From: an archaeon
GTDB lineage: Archaea; Nanobdellota; Nanobdellia; Woesearchaeales; GW2011-AR15
Length of the DNA stretch: 48,255 nucleotides
Direction: 5' to 3'
NCBI GenBank assembly: GCA_018671515.1
Contig: JABHHN010000117.1
Coordinates: 1 to 48,255, forward strand
Each line of letters opens with the position of its first letter. The stretch's first letter is position 1. This document shows, piece by piece, positions 1 through 8,323 of the stretch. The translations under genes and the position numbers were made by a program. The notes beneath the pieces were generated by a model. It did not search any database. It saw only the letters and a program-made list of their open reading frames with translations, and was not told the DNA's origin.

Positions 1-1
1 A

Positions 2-2548
2 TATTCCTATATCACTTGTTCCACAAGCTTTATTTTCACCATCAATGCATTTGCAATTATCATCAATAACACCATCACAATTGTTATCAATGTTATCACA
101 AAATTCTTCTGATGGACTGATTAGTCCTTGACATTCTGACCAAACTCCATTTGTACATGTTTGTTGACCAATTGTGCATATACCTAAGTTTGTATCACCA
201 CATGATATTATTTCACCATTTGTACAATCACAACCTTCATCTATGGTCCCATCACAGTTATTGTCTAATCCATCACAAATTTCATTTTCTGAGCCTATAT
301 AATTTGTACAATCACCCCATGCATTATTAGTACAATATTGGGTACCGTATTCACATTCACCTAAATTTGTTTCACCACATGATATGATTTCATTTTCAAT
401 GCATATACAGTCTTCATCAATTGCATTATCGCAATCATTATCAATATCATCACATAAATCTGATTGTCCTGGGAAAATATTTGCATTTGTGTCATCACAA
501 TCTTCTCCTCCACAACTGCTACTTTCATAAGAATCTAAGTCTGCATCAGTACAAGTTGGTTCAGTTGAACTAATACATTTTCCATCAACACAATTAATTT
601 CACATGTGGTCATTACAGTAGTTCTAACTGTATTTCCAGTGCAAGAATACTCTCTTAATATTCCTCTAAATCCACAATAATCAGTATAAGTGTAAGGTGA
701 TTTTTTAGTAGTACCTTTTGTTGCCATATCAAGTCCGTCATTATCAATACAACTAGCATCTTCATCAAATGGAGGGGCATGGATACATTCATTTACTACT
801 AAAATATTTTCATCAACTCTAAAACTAAACTTACAATTTCTTGAAAGTGTCTCATCTAATGGAATTGTATAAGAAGGTCCATTAATTATTACAGTTTGAT
901 TTGGTAGTGTTTCGAACCAATATGAAGGTTCTGATGAGAAGCCATTTGGATATTTATCTGTTTTGGGACATTCCATTTTTAAATAAACTAGTTTAGTTTC
1001 TACTTTATCACCAAGATAAGTTACGTTGATAAAAGTTACAATGGAATCAATTAAAGGATTTGAGTTTAATGGATGCTGTCTATTGTATGTGTTAAAGGCT
1101 ACCTTATAATCTCCTGATTGGACCGTTTCTCGGATGTTATCAGGAGTACAACTTAATTCATCAATTATACACTCACCATTTAAACAGCCATTTGTACAAT
1201 CATTTGGACATACCTGATTTTCTATTTCTTGTCCTATAAGGACTACGTGAATATATGATTTACTAATAAATGGAAATTGTATCAATCCAGATGAAATTAT
1301 ATTTTTTTCTTTATCAATTGTTGAAGTTGAAAAAGATTCCCAAGAATTAGTTTCTGAATCTAAATAGTAAAGGATTATTGTATTTTCGTCTATTCCTGAA
1401 GGGTCATAGTGAATATTAAAATCAATGTGACCAGGATTAGTATTGAAACTTGAAATATATAAATAATCACTAAGTTTTACTCCTTCAATATTTGGTAAAC
1501 TTTGAGGGTCTTCATTTTTCATACTAGAATAATAAAAATTATCAGAAGAAATTATTGTATTATGTATTTTTACTTTACTAAATCTATTTCCACTTAAATC
1601 ACCACTACTACTAACATGGCTCATATATATTTCAAAATCTGATTTGGAATCTAAATCATTATTATTTATAATGTTGTTGTTTGCATCAGCAAATAAGATT
1701 GCTCCTCTATTAAGGGTGCTTCCTTCTAAACTTATAATATTATCTTCAATTATATTATTGGAAGTAAGTTTTAGAAGAATTCCACCTACATTTTTACTTG
1801 TCGTTGAAATAGTATTTTTTTTTATATTATTATTTTCACTATTTTCAACATGAATTCCATATCTTGCAGATGAATATTCATTTTCAATTATTATTTCATT
1901 ATCATGAATATTATTTTGAGCTGAATCTGTCAATAACTTAATTCCTGAAGCATAGTTCCCTGAAATTATTATGTTATTATTATATATTTCAGAATTAGAT
2001 GATTTTTTTAATTCGATTCCATATTTGAAATTATTAATTTTTAAATTTTTTATTGTAATGCTTGAATGGTCTTCTGAAAAAACACCATTTCCATTTTCAT
2101 TGCCTGTTATTGAATATCCATTTCCATCAATGACAATATTATCAGCACCTATAGTAAAACAAGTATCCTCTGATACTAAATTTTTTGTTAATACAATATT
2201 TTTAGTAATAGTTCCGCACTCAATTTGAGGCTCACCTACACATTCACCATTAATGCAAGTCTTACCTTGTTGGTCGCAATTTTCATAAATTCCAAAATCA
2301 ACACTTGAAGAACATTTGGCAAATCTCCATTTCTCATCTGAACTACAAGAAGTTTCAAAACCAGGGCAGGGATTACCAATACATTCACCATTAGAACATG
2401 ATTGTTCGACGCTTCCACAAAATTTTATTGCTATATTACCATCTTTAGAAACGGTTTTTCCATCTGGTGCACATGTATATGTTTGTGCTCCAACTAGATT
2501 AATCAATGTAATAAACAATATACTAAAAACAAGAATTTTTTTATTCAT
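2..2548 (-). CDS. Large secreted protein with NosD-like beta-helix region and MopE-type repeats (partial, 3' end outside window)
   Basis: Open from an ATG at 2548 (ribosome-binding site AGGTGGG just upstream) to the left edge, at least 849 residues without a stop. I checked the frame at several points. Residues 1-18 form a signal peptide ending ...LVGA before QTYTC. A Cys-rich stretch follows. Residues about 115-310 show repeated short strands rich in Asn and Ile (NNNI, NIIIDGN types), typical of right-handed parallel beta-helix/NosD-CASH proteins. From residue about 660 on come MopE-like putative metal-binding repeats: DADLDSYES, GGEDCDDTNANIFPG, CDDIDNDCDNAIDEDC, CDGLDNNCDGTIDEGC and CDNIDNNCDGVIDDNC. 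Probably a cell-surface adhesin or surface-layer-associated protein; its ligand is unknown. Confidence 0.85.
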   Translation of the reverse strand, partial: MNKKILVFSILFITLINLVGAQTYTCAPDGKTVSKDGNIAIKFCGSVEQSCSNGECIGNPCPGFETSCSSDEKWRFAKCSSSVDFGIYENCDQQGKTCINGECVGEPQIECGTITKNIVLTKNLVSEDTCFTIGADNIVIDGNGYSITGNENGNGVFSEDHSSITIKNLKINNFKYGIELKKSSNSEIYNNNIIISGNYASGIKLLTDSAQNNIHDNEIIIENEYSSARYGIHVENSENNNIKKNTISTTSKNVGGILLKLTSNNIIEDNIISLEGSTLNRGAILFADANNNIINNNDLDSKSDFEIYMSHVSSSGDLSGNRFSKVKIHNTIISSDNFYYSSMKNEDPQSLPNIEGVKLSDYLYISSFNTNPGHIDFNIHYDPSGIDENTIILYYLDSETNSWESFSTSTIDKEKNIISSGLIQFPFISKSYIHVVLIGQEIENQVCPNDCTNGCLNGECIIDELSCTPDNIRETVQSGDYKVAFNTYNRQHPLNSNPLIDSIVTFINVTYLGDKVETKLVYLKMECPKTDKYPNGFSSEPSYWFETLPNQTVIINGPSYTIPLDETLSRNCKFSFRVDENILVVNECIHAPPFDEDASCIDNDGLDMATKGTTKKSPYTYTDYCGFRGILREYSCTGNTVRTTVMTTCEINCVDGKCISSTEPTCTDADLDSYESSSCGGEDCDDTNANIFPGQSDLCDDIDNDCDNAIDEDCICIENEIISCGETNLGECEYGTQYCTNNAWGDCTNYIGSENEICDGLDNNCDGTIDEGCDCTNGEIISCGDTNLGICTIGQQTCTNGVWSECQGLISPSEEFCDNIDNNCDGVIDDNCKCIDGENKACGTSDIGI

Positions 2549-2656
2549 ATTACCCACCTTTAAATTTTAATTTAATTATTAATATCCATTTTAGGTATAC
2601 TGGTATATAAATATTTCTTGTTTGTTAATATTTGAGAAATTAAAAATAAATAATAA

Positions 2657-3826
2657 TTAAATCCTATTTATGCCAGTTCTAATTGCTGCTTCTTTTACAG
2701 CCTTTGCAACTTTTTGTGCAACTGATTTATCTAGCGGTGAAGGAAGGATGTTATCAACAGTCAAATCATATCCAATTGATTTTGCTAATGCATGAGATGC
2801 TGCAAGTTTCATATCTTCATTTATATCACTTGCTCTGCAATCAAGAGCACCTCTAAATATTCCTGGAAAACCAAGAACATTATTTACTTGATTTGGAAAG
2901 TCACTTCTTCCTGTAGCAATTATGAATGCACCTGCTTCTTTTGCAACATCAGGCATAATTTCTGGTTCAGGATTTGCCATTGCAAATATAATTGGTTTAT
3001 CATTCATTTCTTTCATATCTTCAGGCTTTAGTGCTCCTGCAACAGAAAGACCAATAAATATATCTGCACTTTTTAGAGCAACGGACAATGAACCTGATAT
3101 GTTTTCTTTATTTGTAATTTGTGTCATTTCTTGTTTTACTAAGTTTAAATTATCTCTATCTTTTGAGATTATTCCTTTACTATCACAAATTATTAGATCT
3201 TTTGGTTCTTGCCTTAAAATAAATTTAGAAACAGCTATTGCTGCAGCTCCTGCTCCATTTACAACTATTTTTACATTATCAAACCATTTATCTGCTAGTT
3301 TAAGTGCATTAATTAATCCACCAACAACGACAATTGCAGTTCCGTGTTGATCATCATGAAAAACAGGAATATCAAGTTCTTTTTTTAATCTATTTTCAAT
3401 TTCAAAACATCTTGGAGAAGATATGTCTTCAAGATTGATTCCACCAAATCCAGTTGATATTTGTTTTATTGTTTCTATAATTACTTCAGTATCTTGAGAT
3501 TCTATACATATTGGAAATGAATCCACTCTTGCAAATTCCTTGAATAATAGTGCTTTTCCTTCCATAACAGGCATTGCTGCTTTAGCACCAATATTTCCAA
3601 GTCCTAAGACTGCTGATCCATCACTAATTACTGCAACTGTATTTCCTTTCATAGTATAGTCATAAACTGCATTAGAATTTTTTGCAATGACTCTGCAAGG
3701 TTCTGCTACACCTGGTGTGTAAGCAATGCTTAGATCATCTTTATTTTTCACTGGAAGTTTTGATTTAACTTCTAGTTTTCCTTTCTTTTCTTTGTGAATT
3801 CTCAGTGATTCTTTGTAGTAATCCAT
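2657..3826 (-). CDS. NAD(P)-dependent malic enzyme
   Basis: A 389-residue short-form malic enzyme, decarboxylating malate to pyruvate with reduction of NAD(P). Visible family motifs are the N-terminal SIAYTPGVAEPC, the VISDGSAVLGLGNIGAKAAMPVMEGK segment (split here as SDGSAVLGLGNIG and AAMPVMEGK), PVFHDDQHGTA around residue 155, and the Rossmann motif VNGAGAAAIA near residue 190. The length fits archaeal and Firmicute single-domain enzymes without the phosphotransacetylase-like extension. The start has a GAGGTAT ribosome-binding site and a TATA-like CCTTTTATAATG about 45 nt upstream. It is monocistronic between oppositely arranged or unrelated genes. The cofactor (NAD or NADP) cannot be read with confidence. 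Confidence 0.93.
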   Translation of the reverse strand: MDYYKESLRIHKEKKGKLEVKSKLPVKNKDDLSIAYTPGVAEPCRVIAKNSNAVYDYTMKGNTVAVISDGSAVLGLGNIGAKAAMPVMEGKALLFKEFARVDSFPICIESQDTEVIIETIKQISTGFGGINLEDISSPRCFEIENRLKKELDIPVFHDDQHGTAIVVVGGLINALKLADKWFDNVKIVVNGAGAAAIAVSKFILRQEPKDLIICDSKGIISKDRDNLNLVKQEMTQITNKENISGSLSVALKSADIFIGLSVAGALKPEDMKEMNDKPIIFAMANPEPEIMPDVAKEAGAFIIATGRSDFPNQVNNVLGFPGIFRGALDCRASDINEDMKLAASHALAKSIGYDLTVDNILPSPLDKSVAQKVAKAVKEAAIRTGINRI

Positions 3827-3867
3827 TTTGATACCTCAAAAATAAAATCTAGAGAGGGAAGATTAAA

Positions 3868-3880
3868 CATTATAAAAGGT
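3868..3880 (-). promoter_or_regulatory. TATA box of the malic enzyme gene
   Basis: On the minus strand this reads ACCTTTTATAATG, an archaeal TATA element about 45 nt before the ATG at 3826. It leaves room for a short leader holding the GAGGTAT ribosome-binding site. Confidence 0.5.
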
Positions 3881-3936
3881 TTTTGAAAATTAATATTAAA
3901 AATTACAAAATAAAAAAAAGAATTAAGTTACTATAA

Positions 3937-4098
3937 TTACATCTGACCAGTTTGATTAAATTTTTTCATAAGACGTTCAACTACAACATGCGGAACATAT
4001 CCTTTTTTACTACAACTTTTAATAAATTCATCATAAACATCTTTTGCTATATTATAATCAATTTTCATTTTTTTTTTTGCTTTTAAACTTGCTGCCAT
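3937..4098 (-). CDS. Small protein, probable ribbon-helix-helix DNA-binding
   Basis: A 53-residue ORF with an ATG at 4098 and a GGTGAT ribosome-binding site 5 nt upstream. After a lysine-rich start the pattern is one short beta strand (MKIDYNI), a helix (AKDVYDEFIKSCSKKGY) and a second helix (VPHVVVERLMKKFNQ). This is the order and size of a CopG/Arc-type ribbon-helix-helix monomer. No partner gene is adjacent; the next gene in the same direction is malic enzyme, 110 nt on. It could be an autonomous transcription factor. A toxin-antitoxin role is not supported, since no toxin gene is seen nearby. Confidence 0.6.
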   Translation of the reverse strand: MAASLKAKKKMKIDYNIAKDVYDEFIKSCSKKGYVPHVVVERLMKKFNQTGQM

Positions 4099-4190
4099 TA
4101 ATGTATCACCGTATTAAAGTATAATTGGTTTGTTTATATATTAGTATGATGTATTTTTTTAATTTAAAAAAACAATACATTTAAATATTA

Positions 4191-4219
4191 AATGTTATAT
4201 ATACTTAACATTATGTTAA
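4191..4219. promoter_or_regulatory. Inverted-repeat operator candidate before the XRE regulator gene
   Basis: TTAACAT (4205-4211) and ATGTTAA (4213-4219) are perfect arms around a single T. A further half site AATGTTA (4191-4197) pairs with TAACATT (4206-4212). The cluster lies 37-65 nt before the XRE start at 4256, where an autoregulatory site for a Cro/XRE dimer would be expected. Confidence 0.45.
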
Positions 4220-4255
4220 ATAAAGATTACATAAAGTACACTATAATTGACAAAA

Positions 4256-4462
4256 ATGAAAACAAGAATTAAAGAATTTAGGGCAAGAGAAAATTTTACT
4301 CAAGAAGAATTAGCAAAGAAAGTAGATGTTACTAGACAAACAATTCTCTACATTGAACGAGGAGAATATTATCCTTCATTGTTGCTTGCTTTAAAATTAT
4401 GTAATGTGCTAAAATGTAAAGTTGAAGAATTATTTATACCAGACAAGGGGGAATTAAAATGA
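4256..4462 (+). CDS. XRE-family helix-turn-helix regulator (YozG-like)
   Basis: 68 residues from the ATG at 4256; a TTG at 4247 is an upstream alternative. It has the complete Cro/C1 HTH pattern RIKEFRARENFTQEELAKKVDVTRQTILYIERGEYYPSLLLALKLCNVL, with FTQEELAKKVDVTRQTI as the two recognition helices. It overlaps the downstream membrane-protein gene by 4 nt (ATGA). Such XRE plus small membrane protein pairs are common in archaea and Firmicutes, the regulator usually controlling its own operon. A palindromic candidate operator lies upstream. What the pair responds to is unknown. Confidence 0.85.
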   Translation: MKTRIKEFRARENFTQEELAKKVDVTRQTILYIERGEYYPSLLLALKLCNVLKCKVEELFIPDKGELK

Positions 4463-4899
4463 AAAAAAACGATCATGTAATGTTGAAATTTGAAATTGCT
4501 TTATTTGTATTTGCTGTAATCAATCTAATTTGGGCAATAATAAAGTCTATTCAATATAATTGGTCTTTGTTCAATATTAAAGGAATAGATATTTTAGTTG
4601 CTTATGCTGTTTCAGTATACATATTTCATTTCTCAATAAGAGAATTAATGTATTTCAAAAAACATAAAAAAATTGAGCATGGGTATGATGAAAGAAATAT
4701 AAAAGTGCTTGATAAGTCATTAAGAAATGTAGCAATTACGATGTTTTTAATTATGATGGGGTCATTTTATTATTTCTATTTATTTAATAAGGCAGATACT
4801 TTATTATTTAATTTAGCTTCAATGAATTGGGTATTTGCTCCAGCATTGATTGTTTTCTTTTTGTCTTTTAATTTTTATTCAAAAAGTAAAGATGTTTAA
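4459..4899 (+). CDS. Four-helix membrane protein, DUF2178-like
   Basis: 146 residues with four predicted membrane segments (roughly 10-30, 45-65, 92-112, 120-140). The cytoplasmic stretch HGYDERNIKVLDKSLRNVAI resembles the DER-containing motif of DUF2178-type proteins that travel with small XRE regulators. It is translationally coupled to the preceding regulator by a 4-nt overlap. The function of this family is not known; the pairing suggests a stress- or envelope-related sensor or effector. Confidence 0.65.
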   Translation: MKKNDHVMLKFEIALFVFAVINLIWAIIKSIQYNWSLFNIKGIDILVAYAVSVYIFHFSIRELMYFKKHKKIEHGYDERNIKVLDKSLRNVAITMFLIMMGSFYYFYLFNKADTLLFNLASMNWVFAPALIVFFLSFNFYSKSKDV

Positions 4900-4947
4900 A
4901 AATAAAAAATTAATAATAATAATTGATTTTTTATTTTTGATTATTTT

Positions 4948-5005
4948 GAAAGTGTTTTTTTGGCACTTTCATATAGAGAAGAATTTGTAAAACTGCAAAT
5001 TCTTC
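4948..5005. repeat. Two-hairpin intergenic element A
   Basis: The first stem is GAAAGTG (4948-4954) with CACTTTC (4964-4970). Seven nt later comes GAAGAATTTG (4978-4987) with CAAATTCTTC (4996-5005), both perfect. It resembles the element at 10803-10858: the same order, an AAGTG/CACTT core in stem 1 and an AGAATTT/AAATTCT core in stem 2. Position alone would allow a terminator for the DUF2178-like gene, but the similar copy at 10803 lies between divergent genes. Confidence 0.5.
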
Positions 5006-5110
5006 AAAATTATTTCAATTAAAATAAAATTTGCATATTTTCACATTTTTTAAATCAAATTTCATTATTTATACCAAACATTATAAACAATCTATGATTT
5101 CTCTTTAATT

Positions 5111-6079
5111 ATGAACTTTCAGGACTTAAGATTTGTTGAAACTGCAGATACTTATATAGATACAGCTTTTAAAAAATCTAAGAAGAGAGTGGCTCTTTTT
5201 AAGCAAGGTAATAGAGATAAAAATGATATAAAGAGGATGAAAACTGTTGAACTGATAAGAATAGATACTTTTTCTCAATCATTAATTGATAATATGCAAA
5301 AAATAATAACAAGTTTTCCAAGTATTGATAATCTTGATGAATTCTATTTGGAATTAATTAAATGCACTATTGAATATAAGGATTTAAAAAAATCATTAGG
5401 GGCAGTAAACTGGGCAGGTGCTCAAGTTCAGAAATTCTCAACCATATTTAAAAGAAAAATTAAGATGCAAAAAGAAGAAGAACATGTAAAAAGAGTCAGG
5501 AGAGAATATTTGGGACGTGCTGCATCAATTATAAAACAAATTAAGAGATCACTTATTTTTTTAGAAGAAGCACGAAAAATTATGAAGTCATATCCCTCAA
5601 TTAAATCAAAATTATTTACAGTATGCATTGCAGGATTTCCAAATGTTGGAAAGTCAACTTTGTTATCAAAAATGACTACTTCAACACCAGAAATAAATGC
5701 TTATCCATTCACTACAAAATCTCTAAATGTTGGATATATTGAAAAGAATTATAGAAAGATTCAGATGATTGATACTCCTGGAACACTAAATAGATTCGAG
5801 AAGATGAATGATATTGAAAAGCAAGCATATTTAGCAATAAAAATTGTTGCAAATCATATTATATACATATTTGATCCAACAGAAGAATATCCGATGGATG
5901 ATCAATTGAAGTTATATTCAAGAGTAAAAAAATTAGGAAAAGAAATAACTGTATACATAAGTAAAACAGATATGGTTGAAAATGTTGATGAATTAAAAAA
6001 AAGATTTGATGAAGTATATACTGACCCAAAAGAGCTTTCTAAAAAATTATATAAATTAAATAATAAAATAAAAGATTAA
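5111..6079 (+). CDS. NOG1-like GTP-binding protein (ribosome biogenesis GTPase)
   Basis: 322 residues. An N-terminal helical region (about 1-165) precedes a GTPase domain: G1 GFPNVGKST near residue 177, a switch region ending in YPFTTKSLNVG, G3 DTPG near 221 and G4 SKTD near 278. The helical N-terminus followed by an Obg-like G domain is the archaeal form of Nog1, a factor for assembly of the large ribosomal subunit. The eukaryotic C-terminal extension is absent. A TATA-like element (CATTATAAAC, about 5080-5090) places transcription start at or near the ATG. The last codons are duplicated 180 nt downstream. Confidence 0.88.
   Translation: MNFQDLRFVETADTYIDTAFKKSKKRVALFKQGNRDKNDIKRMKTVELIRIDTFSQSLIDNMQKIITSFPSIDNLDEFYLELIKCTIEYKDLKKSLGAVNWAGAQVQKFSTIFKRKIKMQKEEEHVKRVRREYLGRAASIIKQIKRSLIFLEEARKIMKSYPSIKSKLFTVCIAGFPNVGKSTLLSKMTTSTPEINAYPFTTKSLNVGYIEKNYRKIQMIDTPGTLNRFEKMNDIEKQAYLAIKIVANHIIYIFDPTEEYPMDDQLKLYSRVKKLGKEITVYISKTDMVENVDELKKRFDEVYTDPKELSKKLYKLNNKIKD
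6051..6079 (+). repeat. 29-bp direct repeat, copy 1 (3' end of the GTPase gene)
   Basis: The final nine codons of the GTPase gene plus flank are repeated exactly at 6231-6259, 180 nt downstream. The distance is a multiple of three. Confidence 0.85.
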
Positions 6080-6230
6080 TATTATCGTATTTTTTTGACA
6101 TTGATAGATATATTTTATTGATATTAAAGAAGCATTTGATTTAAAAAATAAGATAATGAATAAAAAAATGTTAGGCATTAAAAAAGATTCAAAGAGTGTT
6201 TATATTCTGATAAAATAATATTTTTCTAGA

Positions 6231-6259
6231 ATAAATTAAATAATAAAATAAAAGATTAA
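6231..6259 (+). repeat. 29-bp direct repeat, copy 2
   Basis: Exact copy of 6051-6079. Between the copies, one frame reads IYFIDIKEAFDLKNK then IMNKKMLGIKKDSKSVYILIK before a stop. That looks more like protein than random AT-rich DNA and may be a decayed coding remnant left by a tandem duplication. Confidence 0.85.
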
Positions 6260-6265
6260 AAATTA

Positions 6266-6787
6266 TTAAGATTCGTCATCAATATATAAGCATTGAATTG
6301 GTAATTTTTTACCTGCTTTTTTTAGTGCAACAAGTGCAACTGGTTTGCTTTCTTTTTGACAATGAACAGTGAATACCTCTTGTCCTTTACTAATTTGAGC
6401 AGCAATACCTGTTGGTTTACCAAATGACTTCTGCATACCTGTTGAGAACCTATCTGCTCCTGCTCCACTAGCAAGAGGATTTTCTCTAATAATGTGATGA
6501 GGATAAACTCTGATGTGAAGCATGAATCCTTTTTTTCCAAGATTTTTTTCAAGATATCTTGTACATGTCTGTCTTGCTGATTCTAATGCGTTATCTCTTA
6601 TCTGAAGATTTCTTTTTGAAACTAAATGCATTTTAAAAGGAAAGTTACCTTTAGTATTTCCTACATTGAATTTAACAACTTTACAATTAGGATTTGATTT
6701 TACAAATGCCTTTTTTCTATATTTTGATTTCCTCGTATTAGGTCTATCAAGTTGCCTATATGCGACGAATTTTCTTAATCTTGCCAT
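6266..6787 (-). CDS. rpl10e: Large-subunit ribosomal protein L10e (uL16 family)
   Basis: 173 residues, the normal length for archaeal L10e, the archaeal/eukaryotic uL16. It opens MARLRKFVAYRQLDRPNTRKSKYRKKAFVKSNP in the family style. It also carries ARQTCTRYLEKNLGKKGF and the conserved loop NPLASGAGADRFSTGMQKSFGKPTG, which reaches the peptidyl-transferase region near tRNA. The gene lies 53 nt from the ITPase gene, in the same orientation and downstream of it. This is one of the clearest archaeal markers in the window. Confidence 0.97.
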   Translation of the reverse strand: MARLRKFVAYRQLDRPNTRKSKYRKKAFVKSNPNCKVVKFNVGNTKGNFPFKMHLVSKRNLQIRDNALESARQTCTRYLEKNLGKKGFMLHIRVYPHHIIRENPLASGAGADRFSTGMQKSFGKPTGIAAQISKGQEVFTVHCQKESKPVALVALKKAGKKLPIQCLYIDDES

Positions 6788-6840
6788 TGCAGTCTAGTTG
6801 AAAAAAAATTAGATTTAAAAAGGTTTCTGTGAATTTACTC

Positions 6841-7392
6841 TCAATTTTTAGTTTTTAGCCATTTTCCAAGCTCAATAAATGCTTTTGACCTATGGGAAAT
6901 TTTGTTTTTTTCAATCCTAGGAATTGATGAAATTGGAATATTATTGTATAAAAAAATTCTTTCATATGGTAGTACATCTAAATCTTTGTCGTGAATTTCA
7001 GTTGATATTTTTCCATTAAGTTTTCCTTCAAAGGTTTTTAATTCTTGTCCATCATAATATGAAAGTACTGATTTGAAATGAGCATTTTTGTTTTCATTTT
7101 TAATTAGTTTTAGAATACCTTTATATCCAATCATATTGAAAACAAGTTTTGGATGTGTTCCAGGAAAATTAAGGTATGCATCAAAAAATATACCTGTATC
7201 CTCAACAACAATTGGTTTTTTATGTATTTCATAGAATTTTTTTGCATTATAAATTGTTACTTCTTTTAGAGACATTTCTTTAGGTTCATATTTTTCTTCG
7301 TCTAATTGAATGATATCAATTTCAAATTCTTTCATTATTGATTGTGCTTCAAGAACTTTATGTTTGTTTGTAGTAATAAAATATATTTTCAT
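6841..7392 (-). CDS. Inosine/xanthosine triphosphate pyrophosphatase (Ham1/RdgB family)
   Basis: 183 residues, matching archaeal non-canonical purine NTP pyrophosphatases. These hydrolyse ITP, dITP and XTP to the monophosphate and keep the nucleotide pool clean. Signatures are the N-terminal FITTNKHKVLEA, VVEDTGIFFDAYLNFPGTHPKLV near residue 62 (the acidic D/E pair binding metal), the LPYERIF segment near 141 and the C-terminal ISHRSKAF. The middle FKSVLSYYDG replaces the usual ..SVIAY.. motif. It lies upstream of rpl10e on the same strand. Confidence 0.9.
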   Translation of the reverse strand: MKIYFITTNKHKVLEAQSIMKEFEIDIIQLDEEKYEPKEMSLKEVTIYNAKKFYEIHKKPIVVEDTGIFFDAYLNFPGTHPKLVFNMIGYKGILKLIKNENKNAHFKSVLSYYDGQELKTFEGKLNGKISTEIHDKDLDVLPYERIFLYNNIPISSIPRIEKNKISHRSKAFIELGKWLKTKN

Positions 7393-7490
7393 GATGTTTT
7401 AAAATAGTTATTTGTATATTAAATTTATTAAAAAATGGTTTTAATTTTTTTAAAACTAAATTAAAATTCACTCTCTTCAAAAGCAATAAA

Positions 7491-7499
7491 TTTATAAAG
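7491..7499 (+). promoter_or_regulatory. TATA box for the pilin-like operon
   Basis: TTTATAAAG lies about 60 nt before the start at 7557. It would give a leader of roughly 30-35 nt that holds the GAGGTG ribosome-binding site at 7548-7553. Confidence 0.5.
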
Positions 7500-7556
7500 A
7501 TTAGTTACGCTAAATAACATATTAGTATACAATTAATTACAAAAAAAGAGGTGCAT

Positions 7557-8081
7557 ATGATGAGACGTTCTAAGAAAAAAGGTTCATTAAATCTTTCAAT
7601 TAATGCGATTGTTGTCCTTATTTTAGCGATTACCATGCTTGGATTAGGATTAGGGTTTATGAGAAATATGTTTGGTGGAGTATCAAAGCAATTTTCACAA
7701 GTTACAGATGAAATTCAAAGAGATATGGTGGATAGACTAAAAGATTCAGGTAAAAAAATTGTTCTAAATACATATGAAGTAAAAATGAAACAAAGTTCAA
7801 AAGAAACAATATATTTGGCTATTTCAAATCAGATTGATGCTCCTGGAGAAAATTCTATATTTAGTATAGATATAAATAATGGAAATACTATAGGGGATGC
7901 TAGATGTGTTGGTAAAATTGATACATTGGAGAATCCAACAGTAAGTGGAGGAGATGCAAAAGTTGCACCAATAATTATTCAAACTGATGCTAAGGCTGAA
8001 GGAACATGTGAATATAACATTGTAATTAAGGAAGATGGTGCTGATTTTGGTGTAGTTGATTTTTTAATAACTGTATCATAG
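7557..8081 (+). CDS. Archaeal type IV pilin-like / flagellin-like protein 1
   Basis: 174 residues from the ATG at 7557, which has GAGGTG 3 nt upstream; a GTG at 7551 is less likely. A short basic leader (MMRRSKKKG) is followed by SLNLSINAIVVLILAITMLGLGLGFM. This is a class III signal peptide with its prepilin peptidase (PibD/FlaK) site after KKKG, followed by the hydrophobic polymerisation helix. The rest is a beta-rich extracellular domain with two cysteines. The second pilin-like gene 0.8 kb downstream, with a small membrane protein between, suggests a minor pilus or surface appendage. No secretion ATPase is in the window. Confidence 0.8.
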   Translation: MMRRSKKKGSLNLSINAIVVLILAITMLGLGLGFMRNMFGGVSKQFSQVTDEIQRDMVDRLKDSGKKIVLNTYEVKMKQSSKETIYLAISNQIDAPGENSIFSIDINNGNTIGDARCVGKIDTLENPTVSGGDAKVAPIIIQTDAKAEGTCEYNIVIKEDGADFGVVDFLITVS

Positions 8082-8090
8082 GTGATGATG

Positions 8091-8312
8091 ATGAAAAAAC
8101 GAATGACACAACATGAAGAATTTGAAATCATGAAGCTTGTCCTTGACAAGTTTTTATGGTTGGGTTTTGGTATTATGGCTTATGGATTTTATTCGCTTAT
8201 AACTCAAAACAGTGAAGAATTTCTAAAGGGACTTTTATTCTTATTTGGTGGAGCAGTATTGTTAATATTGTTCATGGTACTGATAATAAAAGAATATGAA
8301 GTAGTAAAATAA
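8091..8312 (+). CDS. Small two-helix membrane protein in the pilin cluster
   Basis: 73 residues from the ATG at 8091. AGGTGAT at 8080-8086 is the ribosome-binding site and overlaps the stop codon of the preceding gene. A run of GTG/ATG codons (8082-8093) leaves the exact start open. Two membrane helices (about residues 20-40 and 47-68) follow an amphipathic, charged N-terminus (RMTQHEEFEIMKLVLDKFLWLG). It is tightly coupled to the pilin gene, so a membrane role in pilus assembly is plausible. No family name recognised. Confidence 0.65.
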   Translation: MKKRMTQHEEFEIMKLVLDKFLWLGFGIMAYGFYSLITQNSEEFLKGLLFLFGGAVLLILFMVLIIKEYEVVK

Positions 8313-8323
8313 TTTTTTAATTA

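Noticed and set aside
1644-2570. Several plus-strand frames of 69-85 residues within 1644-2570
   Set aside because: All lie opposite the long minus-strand surface-protein gene, which has a signal peptide, ribosome-binding site and consistent domains.
4978-5005. Rho-independent terminator
   Set aside because: The stem is AT-rich and is not followed by a T tract; archaeal termination depends on T runs rather than stems, and a similar element occurs between divergent genes.
6080-6265. Frameshifted C-terminal extension of the NOG1-like GTPase
   Set aside because: A protein-like stretch exists in another frame, but archaeal Nog1 normally ends near this point and the 29-bp duplication explains the region without a frameshift.
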